A DNA stretch of 35,104 nucleotides, taken from the NCBI GenBank assembly GCA_964058805.1, contig CAXKVV010002074.1, positions 1 through 35,104 on the forward strand. Reading direction: 5' to 3'. The notes under the pieces are model-generated. The model saw only the letters and a list, made by a program, of their open reading frames with translations, had not been told where the DNA came from and searched no databases. This stretch comes from Schoenoplectus triqueter. Lineage: Eukaryota; Streptophyta; Magnoliopsida; Poales; Cyperaceae. Every line of letters begins with the position of its first letter. The stretch's first letter is position 1. Of this stretch, positions 1-10,563 are shown one piece after another. Made by a program: the position numbers and the translations under genes.

Positions 1-654
1 ATCTTGGTATTGTTTTATCATATCTTATAACTCGAAAATCCAATCAATACAAAATTAATTTCTCTAAAACCATGACAATTATATCTATCATTTTTATATT
101 TTGATCTTTTTCAACAACAGAACATATCAATCTCAAAAATTCATATTGTGAAGATTAGCTGCTGAAATTTTTTAGACCTCTAGATATTTTTTTAATCATA
201 ACTTTGTACTAAAAAATCTTATTAAGATGAAGTAAAATTTTATAGATTCATAATAATAAAATCTACAACTTTTATATTTTAAGTTTTCTCAAATTCATAA
301 TCTAAGATGCTAAAAAATACGTTTCGCAACTGATTTTAAAAAACTGCATTGCAGAACGGGTCTGACCGGGCCGGAAAAACTTGGCTCGCAGGCAGGACGG
401 GTCGGGATTTTCAGGCCCGGTGATTGAACCGAACATGACGGATATGTGATTTTGATGGATGGACCGGATCATGAGATTAATGTTTTACTCGCCTACCCGG
501 TCCATTGCTGTCCCTAGTTCCTGAAGGTGCTTTTAGGCTTGAGGTCCGCTAACAGATAAGGTAGGAAATTGATGGGCAATATATTTCAATCCCCACATAA
601 ATGAGAAAAGAGACTCTAAAGAGAGAGAGTGTTTGAGATGGGAAGGAAATTTGT
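1..654. other. Intergenic, no gene seen
   Basis: The stretch is AT-rich apart from a GC-rich patch at about 350-500 with several repeats of cgggtc and ccggg-type words, which looks like degenerate repeat DNA. No open frame, splice pattern or RNA gene could be supported. Confidence 0.5.
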
Positions 655-796
655 TGTTCGTTTTTGAAGCGAGCAGTATCCTGCTTGTAAAATTAGACAC
701 TTCAAAATTGCGGAAGAGGAGATCGTTGTAGTATAAAGTTCACGACGCTCGTTGGATGCTTTACGAGCAGGGTACTGCTCGCTGAAATTACGAACA
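655..796 (+). repeat. Long imperfect inverted repeat (37-nt arms)
   Basis: The arms at 655-691 and 760-796 are reverse complements with six differences. The inner 24 nt (668-691 with 760-783) pair completely if the plus strand is transcribed, because the two differences there become G:U wobbles. Four mismatches form an internal loop, followed by a 7-bp outer stem (tgttcgt with acgaaca). The loop is 68 nt. It could be a MITE relic, a fold-back RNA gene or a young microRNA-like hairpin. I do not recognise a known plant microRNA in it. Confidence 0.7.
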
Positions 797-2433
797 GCTG
801 ATTTCGTCGCGTTGAGATGAGATGGTTCTGTTTCTAAAAGTGATCGCCAGGTTGGTATTGTTTGGTGGCGACGCTGCAGGAAATATACCCTCTATGGTAC
901 CATACAAAGTACAATGGACAATGCGGGTTTGTTCGGTGGGTTCTAAAGAATGAAAATGGAAATCTACATTGAACTGAAAAAAACATTATTTCTGTGGGTA
1001 AAGAAAAAATCACTCTAAGTGAATTTTTTTTTTCCACGGAGACGGAAATGATCCTAACGGACTCTCTTAGAGAAGAAAAAAGAAATTATTAGAACTATAG
1101 CACGATGGGGCAGTGTTTAAAATTTAGGAGGTCCATTTTAAATGAAATGCGGACAATACTGTACTCTCTAAAATACTTAAGAGGTTATTGATTAAAAGCT
1201 GCCACGGGAGGGTTAAAATAAATCTTAAATATTTTTATTTATGGTAACAGCGGAAAATGATGGTTTTTCATAAAAAAGGAAAATAAAAGAAAATTTTCCT
1301 CAGTTAAAAATTCGGGAACTGTGTTGACGTCTATATTCTAATTCTCCGTAATTATTTCGGAAATGGAAAATTCAGTAAATATAAACGCATGTCAAAATAT
1401 GGTTTGAACTTGCAATGACATATAATAATATCTTCTCCTCCAAAATATTCAAGAACTACAGAAAAAGTTTCTCACAGTCAACTGATCATATACTTTTTGC
1501 AGTTTACTTCGCGGAAGATTATTGAGTCCATTTTAATAATTTGAAATTCACAAGCACATTAGACTCTCTTAACAAAAATGACCAGACATGGGGTTCATAT
1601 GATTTTTAAAATCTAAATATCCTTTATAATTTTATCAAATGACCTGTTTATTTCTCGAAAGAAAAATAAATTAAGGTGGAGGATATAATGTACATTGGTC
1701 TCCATTTACAACAAAGTAGAAACATATAATTTTTTTTTTCATCGAGTGATCTTATCCTTGTCTTGTACTGAAATAATACACAATTGGGTTGATCTACCCA
1801 GACTATTCAAGGTGTACATTGCATACATTCACTCATAGCTTAATTAAGCTAGCGAAGTGTCAATCAACTCGAATTTTTTTGTGTGCTTCATACATAACAC
1901 TTAATGAATAATTTTTTAACTAGTTAAACTTAAATAAAAAGCTAAAAGAAAAAATAAAATTATGTCAAATTTAATGGAGGGAGATAAAAGAAAAATTTTC
2001 AAGAAAAAATTAGATTATTTGTCAAAATCATAAATTTTTTCATATTTAACCCTAAAAATATTAACAAAACTCTCGCCTAATTATCTCTTTTAAAATTGTC
2101 CTTATTGCTTGATTTAAGAGTTAATAACTTTAAAAATTATGCCTTCTAAGAATCCCTTATGAAGTCGCATGCCTTTAATCATCAAATTTCTCATTCTATT
2201 TTTTTTTCAAAATTACCACTAAAAGTCCTAAATTATTTCTAAATATTATTCTAATGCAAACCCTACATGCAATTAAATTAAAACCTAACATGTGACTATA
2301 TGCCATAAAATACAAGTCTTAGATACAATGAACACAATCACAAGATCACATCATACTCTTGAAACCCGCCTTCAAGCTTACTCAAAGTATTGACCTCAAT
2401 ACTTTTCATTCACAAAAATAAATCATTCAAAGT
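797..2433. other. Intergenic AT-rich DNA, no gene seen
   Basis: This stretch has no long open frame and no recognisable protein similarity. The short frame on the minus strand at 834-1037 has low-complexity phenylalanine-rich content and looks fortuitous. The 1900-2400 part may already be decayed transposon sequence belonging to the gypsy relic on its right, but I could not find a boundary. Confidence 0.5.
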
Positions 2434-2579
2434 TTGAAAAACTTACAAGATTTTATATGTGGTCTGACGGGTGCTGATCATCTCATCTCATTGGTCGGGA
2501 GGTTGTCATCTCATCTCATGTCACTTTTTTTATTTTCACTTTATGCCCTGCAACCGCATCATAGTTCTCCTAATAATTC

Positions 2580-2912
2580 TCATGCCATGCGATCAAGATG
2601 TATTTTAAAAAAAAATTCAAAAGGTTCGCATTGATTGAATGTGTCAATTTTGAGAAAGAAAACTAGAATGGACTCAGTTTGACTAAGGTTTAAATTGATA
2701 TTCACAAAGACCGGATAAGTTTCATTGGGATCGAGGAATTTATCACGGAGGGAGGATGAAAGTGGTTTGAGTTCAATATTTGATGTCTTGGCGAGTGTTT
2801 CGACCTCGGTTGCTTCAGATTGGCATGCATTTATGAGGTTATCTTTGTCACTTGATTTCTCATACATAGTCAATAGATGCTCCTTACCAATGAGTCGAAA
2901 GAACCCGATCAA
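2580..2912 (-). pseudogene. Gypsy pol relic (region before RT)
   Basis: This minus-strand frame of about 110 residues has ELKPLSSSL followed by DPNETYPVFVN. It resembles the linker of gypsy polyproteins that lies just upstream of reverse transcriptase (in the family, an ELKPLP-SHL motif followed by a phrase like NETLPVII). The protease active site and the RT domain are not present in the surrounding sequence. It is a relic, not a host gene. The assignment rests on one motif. Confidence 0.55.
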
Positions 2913-3308
2913 ATCAATCTCTAATACTTTCTCCTCCTTATGTTCACCTAAAAAAATAAACTCATCTCCTTTCTCCCCATCAATATTAGACTCAAGAGAA
3001 ATTTGAGTATGAATAAAGGAATGACTTTTGTAATCATCATCATCCCACTGAATTTCTAAATCTTATTCAGAGTTTGTTTCAACTAAAGATTCATCAAATG
3101 AAGACTCTAGTATTTCATTTTGGTCACGTTTAAACCTTTCATTGGTGGTCTTAATGAAATTTTCCAATATTATTTTAAGATTTGATTTTTGTGGAGCTTG
3201 TTGACAATAAAAAACTTGCTCAAAATCTGATTGAGATGGTGCAGATTCATTGTTCCAATGGGGATAATTTGAGTGATTATTCTAATCAGTGTCATAAATA
3301 TTATTAAA

Positions 3309-3641
3309 CTAATTATTGTATGACTGGTTAGAATAATTTATCATATAAAAAATTTTAAATTCTGATTCTTGAAAGAAAGACATGCCAACTTGACATTCAA
3401 GAGTCGTATAGCCTATTTCACTGCAAACTTCACAAGATGAGAATTTACCTGCCCTTTGTGGTTCTTGAGAAAATGCTGAAAAGCGATGATAATTAGATAA
3501 AGTTGTGTTACTTGTTGAATTATAACTCATTTGTGTAGAAGTGAGTTTACTTATTGGAACAATTTCATAGCAACTCGATGCATCAGGCATATAGAAGTCC
3601 TTAAGGAGACAATTAAAGTCCAATTTCGTGATATCATGCAA
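3309..3641 (-). pseudogene. Gypsy gag C-terminal relic
   Basis: The minus-strand frame has a cysteine cluster CEVCSEIGYTTLEC near its middle. That is a CX2C...C knuckle in which the usual histidine is a tyrosine (GYTT in place of GHTT). Just beyond (3060-3300, minus strand) lie degraded reading-frame pieces rich in Q, N and E, as in gag C-termini. The position directly inside the primer-binding site fits gag. Several stops interrupt it. Confidence 0.5.
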
Positions 3642-3743
3642 AAGAAAGAAAGAAAAAAACCCTCAAATTGCAAAAAGAAATAGAAAGATAAATATAAAAT
3701 GTCTAGTCTTAAGTACTATTGGCTCTATCGATATTTAAAATAG

Positions 3744-3761
3744 TCCCCGGTAACGACACCA
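3744..3761 (-). other. Primer-binding site, tRNA-Asp type (gypsy relic)
   Basis: The plus strand reads tccccggtaacgacacca, which matches the 3' end of plant tRNA-Asp including the CCA end (tccccggcaacggcgcca) at 15 of 18 positions. The three differences are all C to T or G to A transitions. It lies 12 bp from the inferred LTR edge at 3774, so the element reads on the minus strand. Confidence 0.7.
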
Positions 3762-3773
3762 AAAAGTTTTTTA

Positions 3774-5268
3774 TGATATTTTTTAAACTAATAAAATTAA
3801 TCTAATACACACAAAAGGTAGTCGCAAATGCACGACTTATCGTATAGTATTTAGGTATCAATCCCACACAGACTGATTAAACTATCGATGTAGATAATTT
3901 CTTTAAGCTAAACTTTAAATCTGAAAAAATTTCTAAACTAAATAATTTCTAAAATAAATAATTAAACTAAACTAAATTTGGATTACTTCATGATTAAGAG
4001 AGTTTAGGGTTTCAGCATCACCATCCACTTGAATCTTAATCGTACTGATTATGTATTTTAATGCTAATTTATGAGGGTTACCATCTAATTTAGTACCAAG
4101 TTTCTGGTTAAGATCGAGTCCATCGTTCTTCCTAATCAAAACCCATTAAGATCTGATAATTCTAAATATTTTGAAGATTAATTATTCACGATTAAGTCCA
4201 TCTAATTAATACTCTAAATATTCAAAAAAACCCCAACTAATCTAGATTTCACGATTAAATTCATTATCTAGGGTTAGATATCGCTTTTTGGGGTTGAAGA
4301 ATCGTCAGATTTTGATTAGAAATCTAAATAATTCTCTAAGATACATGTGCAATTCTAATTTCATTTGCAGGTTATGAATCTAGCCTATCTAGGATTTTTA
4401 ATCTCAGACGGATTACTAATACAAACATACAATAATTCAATTCATGCACAATAATTCAATAACAAAAGTAATTCATAAAATAAAATAATTAAAACAACAA
4501 TAAGTACGATTAAACTTTAAATTTTAAGTTATATGTCTAAACCCTAGAATAGTATTTACTCTTCCATGGAAGAGAGATAATCACAGATAAAATCAATGAA
4601 AATTAGAAAAGAAAGCATAAAGAAAGAAAGAAATTTTAATTTCCCTTGCTCTTTCTTTCTCCTCTGAAGAAAAATAAATTTCCTCTTCAGAGAAATGAAA
4701 ATTTTCTCTTTTCACTCTCTAGATAACTATCCAAGAATGTCCAGGATGACCCCCCACATTTTTTTTAACCCCTCTATATAAAAAAAAATCAAAAATAAAA
4801 TCAAAAAAACTAAGAAACCACATAAAAATAGTAAAATCGTGCGCTACACCTAGTTTGACCTATTCGGTTCGAATAGGTATAAAGGTTGAGGACTGAACAT
4901 TTTTCTAATTATTTGGACAATTTTTCTTTTCTTCTATTCGGTTCGAACAACTCTTCAATTCTGTCCGAATAGCACATACGGGTTAGGTTGTGCCTGAAAA
5001 TTGGCTAAGTCCCTAAGCTTGCTCTTCACTCCTACTCGGTCCGAATAGGTCAAGTTGGATATGTTTTTTTTTTTTTGTTTTTGCCTCAATCACTCCCGAT
5101 TCGCGCTCTGAACTCTGTTCTTCTTCAAATTTCTTCCAGAATCTGCAATATAAATAGAGCAACAACAGTAACTTGAACTTGATAAAATATAAACCCTAAT
5201 TAAACCCTAAAAAACTAAATTTTGAGATTAAACCATACATAAAATATATCATGTAAATCTCTTTATCA
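3774..5268 (-). repeat. LTR of gypsy relic (about 1.5 kb)
   Basis: The LTR starts tgata and ends tatca, a 5-bp terminal inverted repeat of the TG...CA type. The left edge follows the tRNA-Asp primer site. The right edge is supported by the second copy at 24637-24842, which runs in step up to the same tatca and then diverges. The LTR contains a TATATAGAGG box on the minus strand (about 4771-4779), telomere-like aaaccctaa words (5190-5212) and several palindromes around ctattcggttcgaatag (see findings). Confidence 0.65.
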
Positions 5269-5575
5269 ACAGCAACTCAGAGTAACAATGAATAAAGTTA
5301 CCTTCAGTGATTGAGAGGTCTAAAAGAGAAGAAGTCGGAGACATAGAAGGAGATGAGAGCAGGTTTAAGAAAAGGAGAGAGAATAGATCGAGCTAGAGGA
5401 TGGTGCAGCTTGGTGGTGCGATGATTATAGATTACCGTATAGGTCAGATGAATAATCGAGAATGGTTGCTTTATCCAAGGAATCCAACGAGGAAGCTACC
5501 ATTATGTTATTTCCTTTTTCACCACTGCTCGTAGTATACAATGCCCAAGTTTTTAACTATCTAGTTACTACAGCG

Positions 5576-6042
5576 AAAGGGCGTGAGTTTAACTCACACC
5601 CTTTGGTGTCTTTAATTCTCAATTTAATTCAGAAAGAAAAAAATTAAGGGCGTGAGTTGAACTCACGCCCTTTAGACTATGTCGTTTTCTGATTTTTCAT
5701 TCAAAAATAAAAAAAAAACTTTAAGGGCGTGAGTTGAACTAACGTACTTTAGACCATGATACTTTTTGATTCTTGAGAAACTAAATAAAAACTTCAAGCA
5801 CATGAGTTCAACTCACGTCCTTTATGCTATGTTGCTCTCTGATTCTTGAGAAACAAAGTAAAAGCTTTATGTGCGTAAGTTCAACTCACACCCTTGAGAT
5901 CATGCCGCTCTCTGGTTATTGTCATCAGAAAGTAAAAAAAAACTTTTAAGGGTGTGAGTTGAACTCACGTCCTTTAGAAGAAAAATAAATTGGGTAGAGC
6001 GCGGACAGAAAAAATCAGAATTAAAGGGCAACTCACGCCCTT
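5576..6042. repeat. Tandem array of seven palindromes, period 70-79 bp
   Basis: Each unit carries a palindrome of 13-bp arms, aagggcgtgagtt, one central base, then aactcacgccctt. Unit positions are 5576-5604, 5646-5672 (perfect), 5723-5749, 5796-5822, 5869-5895, 5948-5974 and 6023-6042 (left arm partly deleted). Spacers of about 46-52 bp are AT-rich and related to each other (a tgattcttgaga-like core followed by an A-rich run). No protein-coding frame follows the array. The short plus-strand frame at 5462-5647 merely runs into it. Function unknown. Confidence 0.85.
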
Positions 6043-7440
6043 AATTAGACCACTTGTGAAAATAAATTGGTTCCTATGTCGTCTCTATAGATAAGTTATA
6101 TATTAATGTTGTTTAAGTAAAAATTCCGCGAGAGGAGGACAAAGACAAAATAATATCAGTGCAGAGAGAGAACAGGGATAAGAACAAAAACACTAATTAT
6201 GCACTGGTTGAAAGAGTATTGCGTTGACTCTATAACTTTTAGTATAAAAGATACATATATAACAAATTCAGTAATTCAACACCAAAATTATAAAATCAAA
6301 GATCATATACAATCCTATCATATAATTTCTGTACAATATTTATCTATTGCGATTGTGCAAGCAACCATTATATCCGCTTTAAAGTATATTAAGAACTATT
6401 ATATACATGCATCATATAGTTACTGAAATATATAAACAAAGAACATCAGAAGAGCACACGAATCTCAATGTGAAATTAAAGGCTGAAATAAAACTGTCGA
6501 CCTAACATGTCTTAGAGCTTGTTGTTCTCCTTAAAGGGGATATATTTTTGCATGAAAAATTAAATAAATCAGAGTATTACACGCAAATTCTCTGAGTCAC
6601 TAATAAAATAGTCATGTGGATCTGATAAGATACATTTTTATTGTCTCCTTGTTTTCCTTTTCTTTTTCTTTCAACAGCCCCAAGCACATAATACAGATCA
6701 AATAAATCCTAGATCTTTCGAGAATGAGCTCAGGGAGCTCGAACTTGTTTAGCAGAAATATTCAATAATAATTAAAAAAAGAAGAGAAAATGATTGTAAT
6801 GAATCTCATTTTTTTTTGTAAAGATAAAGAGTGAGGGGAAATAAAGAAAAATAAGCAGGACGAATAGTAAAAAAATTATATAAGATTTAGCAATTAGATA
6901 AAATATATTCGAAATGTACGGAGTTATTAAAATAGCATATGTTTTTACATTTTATTTGAGCGGGCACAAATGTGGTTATAACATGAATATCAAAATTAAA
7001 AACCAAAATCATTTCTAGATGATTGAAACATTCAAGTGATATTCGGCAAAAATGATTCGGAGCATATCAATAATATAATACTAAATGCTACTAACACATC
7101 AGTAAGTTCCACAAGCAAATTTCTTTGCCTGATGATATCAATGTCAGGCGAGCAAAAACATGTTTCACTGAAACGAATATGTTGAATCCGTTAGATTTTT
7201 TGTTTTGTTTTAAATTTCATTTAATAATTCGACTTAAGTTTGACAAGTGGAGTAATAATGATTTTAGTATATTTAATAATATTTGAGTACATTAAATAAG
7301 TGAGTTAAAATATATGGACGTGGACTAGCATTAAATAATCAAATTTTCCAAATTAAAAAAAAAAACCTTTTAGCTTTATTACTTTGTCTACTTAACTGTA
7401 TCAAATGCTGGCTATGAGAGTTCAATTTACCAGAGCTAGA
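6043..7440. other. Intergenic AT-rich DNA, no gene seen
   Basis: This stretch is AT-rich with scattered homopolymers. The small plus-strand frame at 6199-6426 is rich in isoleucine and tyrosine, as expected of AT-rich noncoding DNA, and has no recognisable domain. No RNA gene or transposon boundary could be supported. Confidence 0.5.
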
Positions 7441-7460
7441 AAAACACGTTCCTTATAGTG

Positions 7461-7585
7461 AAAAGGCCCAAATCCAAAGTCCAAACCAACCCCAGAGAGA
7501 GGCCGTTTGACTGTTTGAGAAAGTGGTTACTAATTTTGACATCCTTCGGTGTCCAGCCCAAACATCAAATGTAATTTAAGCCCAC
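7461..7585 (+). promoter_or_regulatory. Likely tufA promoter region with GGCCCA/AGCCCA elements
   Basis: GGCCCA (7465-7470), AGCCCA (7555-7560) and AAGCCCAC (about 7578-7585) resemble site II-type elements, which are common in promoters of plant genes for plastid and ribosomal proteins. An AAACCCT telo-box-like word follows near 7762. The transcript leader is probably the pyrimidine-rich stretch before 8029. No clear TATA box was assigned. Motifs this short are only suggestive. Confidence 0.4.
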
Positions 7586-8028
7586 ATCACAAACCAATAG
7601 AGCCGCATCTCTAACATGTGCAGAAAATTTGGAACCCAAACCCCTCACAAAATTCTCTTCCAAAGAAAACCCCAGAGCCTCAGCCCATAGACAGGCAGGC
7701 AGAGCCGCAGAGGAACCACTGACACTGACAGTGTGAGCGAGCGCGCGAGCGAGGCGCACAAAAACCCTCCGCAATTGCAAAGACGCAACTCAAGTCACGC
7801 AACCGGTTCGGGGAAGGATGGGTCTTGTCGTTTATCGCGAGACGCGAAACGAAACCACCCTCCGAGCCTCAAGATTTCGCCATCCTCTAATCCTGAGGTC
7901 CTCCTTATCCCCCTTTCTCCTCCAAATCTCACTTCCCACCAGTAGATAAGGTTTCCTCCATCCTCCCCTCCCCCCTCCTCTCTTCTCTCCTCAGGCCTCA
8001 GCTACTCGCTTCTATTGCCCTCTCCCCA

Positions 8029-9958
8029 ATGGCCTCCATCACCTCTCTCACCTCCTCCAAGACTCTTCTCCCCTCCTACTCCTCCAAGCACCGTTGTGTT
8101 CCTAAAGCCTCTCTCTCCATCGCCTCCCCCTCCTCTCTCTCCCACTCCACGCCTTCCTCCTTCACCGTCCAGCCACACCCCGCTCTCCAAATCCGCTCTC
8201 GCCGCGGCTGCCTCATCATCCGTGCGGCCCGTGGCAAGTTCGAGAGGAAGAAGCCCCACTTGAACATCGGCACAATTGGCCACGTCGACCATGGGAAGAC
8301 CACTCTTACCGCCGCCCTGACCATGGCTCTCGCAAATGTCGGTGGCAGCGCCCCGAAGAAGTATGATGAGATTGATGCCGCACCTGAGGAGCGGGCCCGT
8401 GGTATTACAATTAACACTGCCACGGTGGAGTATGAGACAGAGGCGAGGCACTATGCTCATGTTGACTGCCCTGGACACGCTGATTATGTGAAAAATATGA
8501 TTACTGGTGCTGCGCAAATGGACGGTGCAATTTTGGTGGTGTCTGGAGCTGATGGGCCCATGCCGCAGACCAAGGAGCACATTCTCCTTGCTAAGCAGGT
8601 GTCTATGAGATATTTCAGTTTTATCTGGTTTGGTTGTGAATTAGTGAGATGTGTTTAGTTAGATGCATAAAGAATTTTTCATTAATTTTAGGTACAAAAA
8701 TAATGTATGTCAAGGTATTTTTTTCTCTAGCTAGCAGACTTAGTAAATTTAGCAATTCCAACGAAAGACAAGTAGAAAATTTGCAGTACACAGAAGATGT
8801 TGAATTGACAACTTTATATTTAAGCCCATACGAAGTAAACAGTAAGCAGGTAAAATTGCAACTTTAGGTCTCATACATTTTTACTCAACAAGTGAAAGGT
8901 AAGTGTTTTGTTGGCAAGTAGGTTCTGAGAAAACCTGTGCAGGAGCAATAGATATTTTTACATTTGCAAACTGAAAGTTGATTAAGCAAATACAGGCCTC
9001 AAATACTTCTAGTTTCCCTGCAGAAAAAGTAGGTTTGTATTGTAGAAGAAAATGTTTGACCAATAGATTTTTTTTTACCACACAGGTGGGTGTGCCAAAC
9101 ATGGTTGTCTTTCTCAACAAGCAAGACCAGGTTGATGATGAGGAGTTGCTCCAGCTGGTCGAGCTTGAGGTCCGGGAGCTACTCTCTTCGTACGAGTTCC
9201 CTGGTGATGACATCCCGATCATCTCAGGCTCAGCTCTCCTTGCACTTGAGGCGCTTATGGCCAACCCAGCCATCAAGCGTGGTGAGAACCAGTGGGTTGA
9301 CAAAATCTTTGACCTCATGGATGCTGTTGACAATTACATCCCCATTCCGCAACGACAGGTTGACCTCCCCTTTTTACTGGCTGTTGAAGATGTCTTCTCT
9401 ATCACTGGTCGTGGTACTGTTGCAACCGGCCGTATTGAGCGTGGTACTGTAAAGATTGGTGACACCGTCGATATTGTTGGTCTCAGGGAGACCCGCACCA
9501 CTACTGTAACTGGTGTGGAAATGTTCCAGAAGATTTTGGATGATGCCATGGCTGGGGATAACGTCGGGTTGCTCCTTCGTGGTATTCAGAAGGCTGATAT
9601 CCAAAGGGGTATGGTGCTCTCCAAGCCCGGCACAATCACCCCCCACAGTAAATTCACCGCAATTGTTTATGTGTTGAAAAAAGAAGAGGGTGGCCGACAC
9701 TCGCCATTCTTTGCCGGGTACAGGCCTCAATTCTACATGCGTACCACTGATGTGACAGGAAAGGTTACTGCAATCATGAACGAAAAGGATGAGGAGACCA
9801 AGATGGTTATGCCTGGAGATAGAGTTAAGATAGATGTTGAAATGATCATGCCAGTTGCATGTGAACCTGGAATGCGGTTCGCTATCAGAGAGGGTGGTAA
9901 GACTGTTGGAGCTGGCGTCATCCAGTCTGTTGTTAAAGAGAAGGCTGCTGCTGCTTAA
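8029..9958 (+). CDS. tufA: Chloroplast elongation factor Tu, nuclear gene (two exons)
   Basis: EF-Tu brings aminoacyl-tRNA to the plastid ribosome as a GTP complex. Exons are 8029-8598 and 9086-9958, with a phase-0 GT-AG intron at 8599-9085, giving 480 residues, the usual length for plant plastid EF-Tu. Residues 1 to about 67 are Ser/Arg-rich, as in a chloroplast transit peptide. The GTPase motifs are GHVDHGKT (84-91), RGITI (124-128), DCPGH (146-150), NKQD (201-204) and SGSAL (237-241). Domains 2 and 3 follow ([14 protein letters not shown], then [19 protein letters not shown]). The tail is extended past the usual end by VVKEKAAAA. The start ATG in ccaATGGCC gives the transit peptide. The 5' part is very rich in C. 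The gene looks intact and functional. Confidence 0.96.
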
Positions 9959-10265
9959 TTCTTTTTTTCTTTTTGGGGAAATGCTTTGGTATTCTTTTTT
10001 TTTCAGTAGAGGTTGCTACATTAGTGGGTTCGCACTTCAAAAGGACAGGCTGTAGGCTAAGAACTGTCATATGAGTGGGTTCGCATTGTTATTTTTGTGT
10101 TTTACATGTGGGAACGAACAATTTTACTTGCAATTTATGCTCTGTAATTGAGTCCTTTTTGTTTAGGTTTCCACCTACATCGTGTGTAACTCATCTTTAA
10201 CAGTTCTCATTCAAAGGCAATAATTTGATCTCCTCCGTGAGAGCAATTTGGTTTTTATATTCTGT
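9959..10265 (+). other. tufA 3' flank / probable 3' UTR
   Basis: This stretch is T-rich right after the stop, with aataattt-type words near 10220 that could serve in polyadenylation. The transcript end cannot be fixed. The downstream copia insertion begins after the CTATT target duplication at 10266-10270, so any distal poly(A) signals may have been displaced. Confidence 0.4.
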
Positions 10266-10270
10266 CTATT

Positions 10271-10483
10271 TGTTAGCAGAAATACTCAACAGGATATGGC
10301 GATAGATGATGTACAGGACGTTACATAGATTGATGTCACATATTGTGTTTTTCATATAACAAATTATTGTTAGCTGCAGTTAGTTGTAACTGTTTGTAAT
10401 AGCATAGGATATCATCTCTATATAAAGAGACCGTAAATCATTTTTGAGAAAGTAAGCAAAGTAAAACATTCTCTCAGTTCACA
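10271..10483 (+). repeat. copia-1 5' LTR (213 bp)
   Basis: It starts TGTTAGCAG and ends TTCACA. A TATATAAA box at 10419-10426 is the probable promoter of the element. Against the 3' copy it shows a one-base indel and substitutions near 10352, and single substitutions near 10432 and 10447. Confidence 0.95.
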
Positions 10484-10495
10484 TGGTATCAGAGC
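10484..10495 (+). other. copia-1 primer-binding site (initiator tRNA-Met)
   Basis: The sequence tggtatcagagc directly abuts the 5' LTR. It is the classic plant copia site, complementary to the 3' end of initiator tRNA-Met. Confidence 0.93.
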
Positions 10496-10563
10496 CCTTT
10501 TTTGGCTAACGCATGTTTTTCTCCTTCTTTCTTCCGCTGTTTTTCTACTTCCTTCTTACATCC

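Larger units (their letters stand above)
2434..5268 (-). mobile_element. Decayed Ty3/gypsy-like LTR retrotransposon, truncated, minus strand
   Basis: Read on the minus strand, the order is LTR (5268-3774), primer-binding site (3761-3744), then gag-like and pol-like relics down to about 2434. A minus-strand frame at 3309-3641 has a CEVCSEIGYTTLEC segment resembling a decayed gag zinc knuckle. The frame at 2580-2912 has an IELKPLSSSLRDKFLDPNET segment typical of the region before reverse transcriptase in Athila/Tat-type gypsy elements. No reverse transcriptase or integrase core remains and no second LTR is visible on the left, so the element is truncated. The left boundary is a guess. A fragment of the same LTR recurs at 24637-24842. 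Confidence 0.65.

Noticed and set aside
5462..5647. 61-residue plus-strand frame
   Set aside because: It runs from unrelated flank into the palindromic array. The shared part is repeat DNA.
5576..6042. CRISPR-like array
   Set aside because: Nuclear plant DNA, repeats palindromic with related (not unique) spacers, and no cas genes. It is an ordinary tandem repeat with palindromic cores.
6199..6426. 75-residue plus-strand frame
   Set aside because: Composition (Ile, Tyr, Ser) is that expected of AT-rich noncoding DNA. No domain or upstream signals.
8002..8580. 192-residue minus-strand frame
   Set aside because: It is the antisense shadow of C-rich tufA exon 1, rich in Gly and Glu. No motif was recognised.
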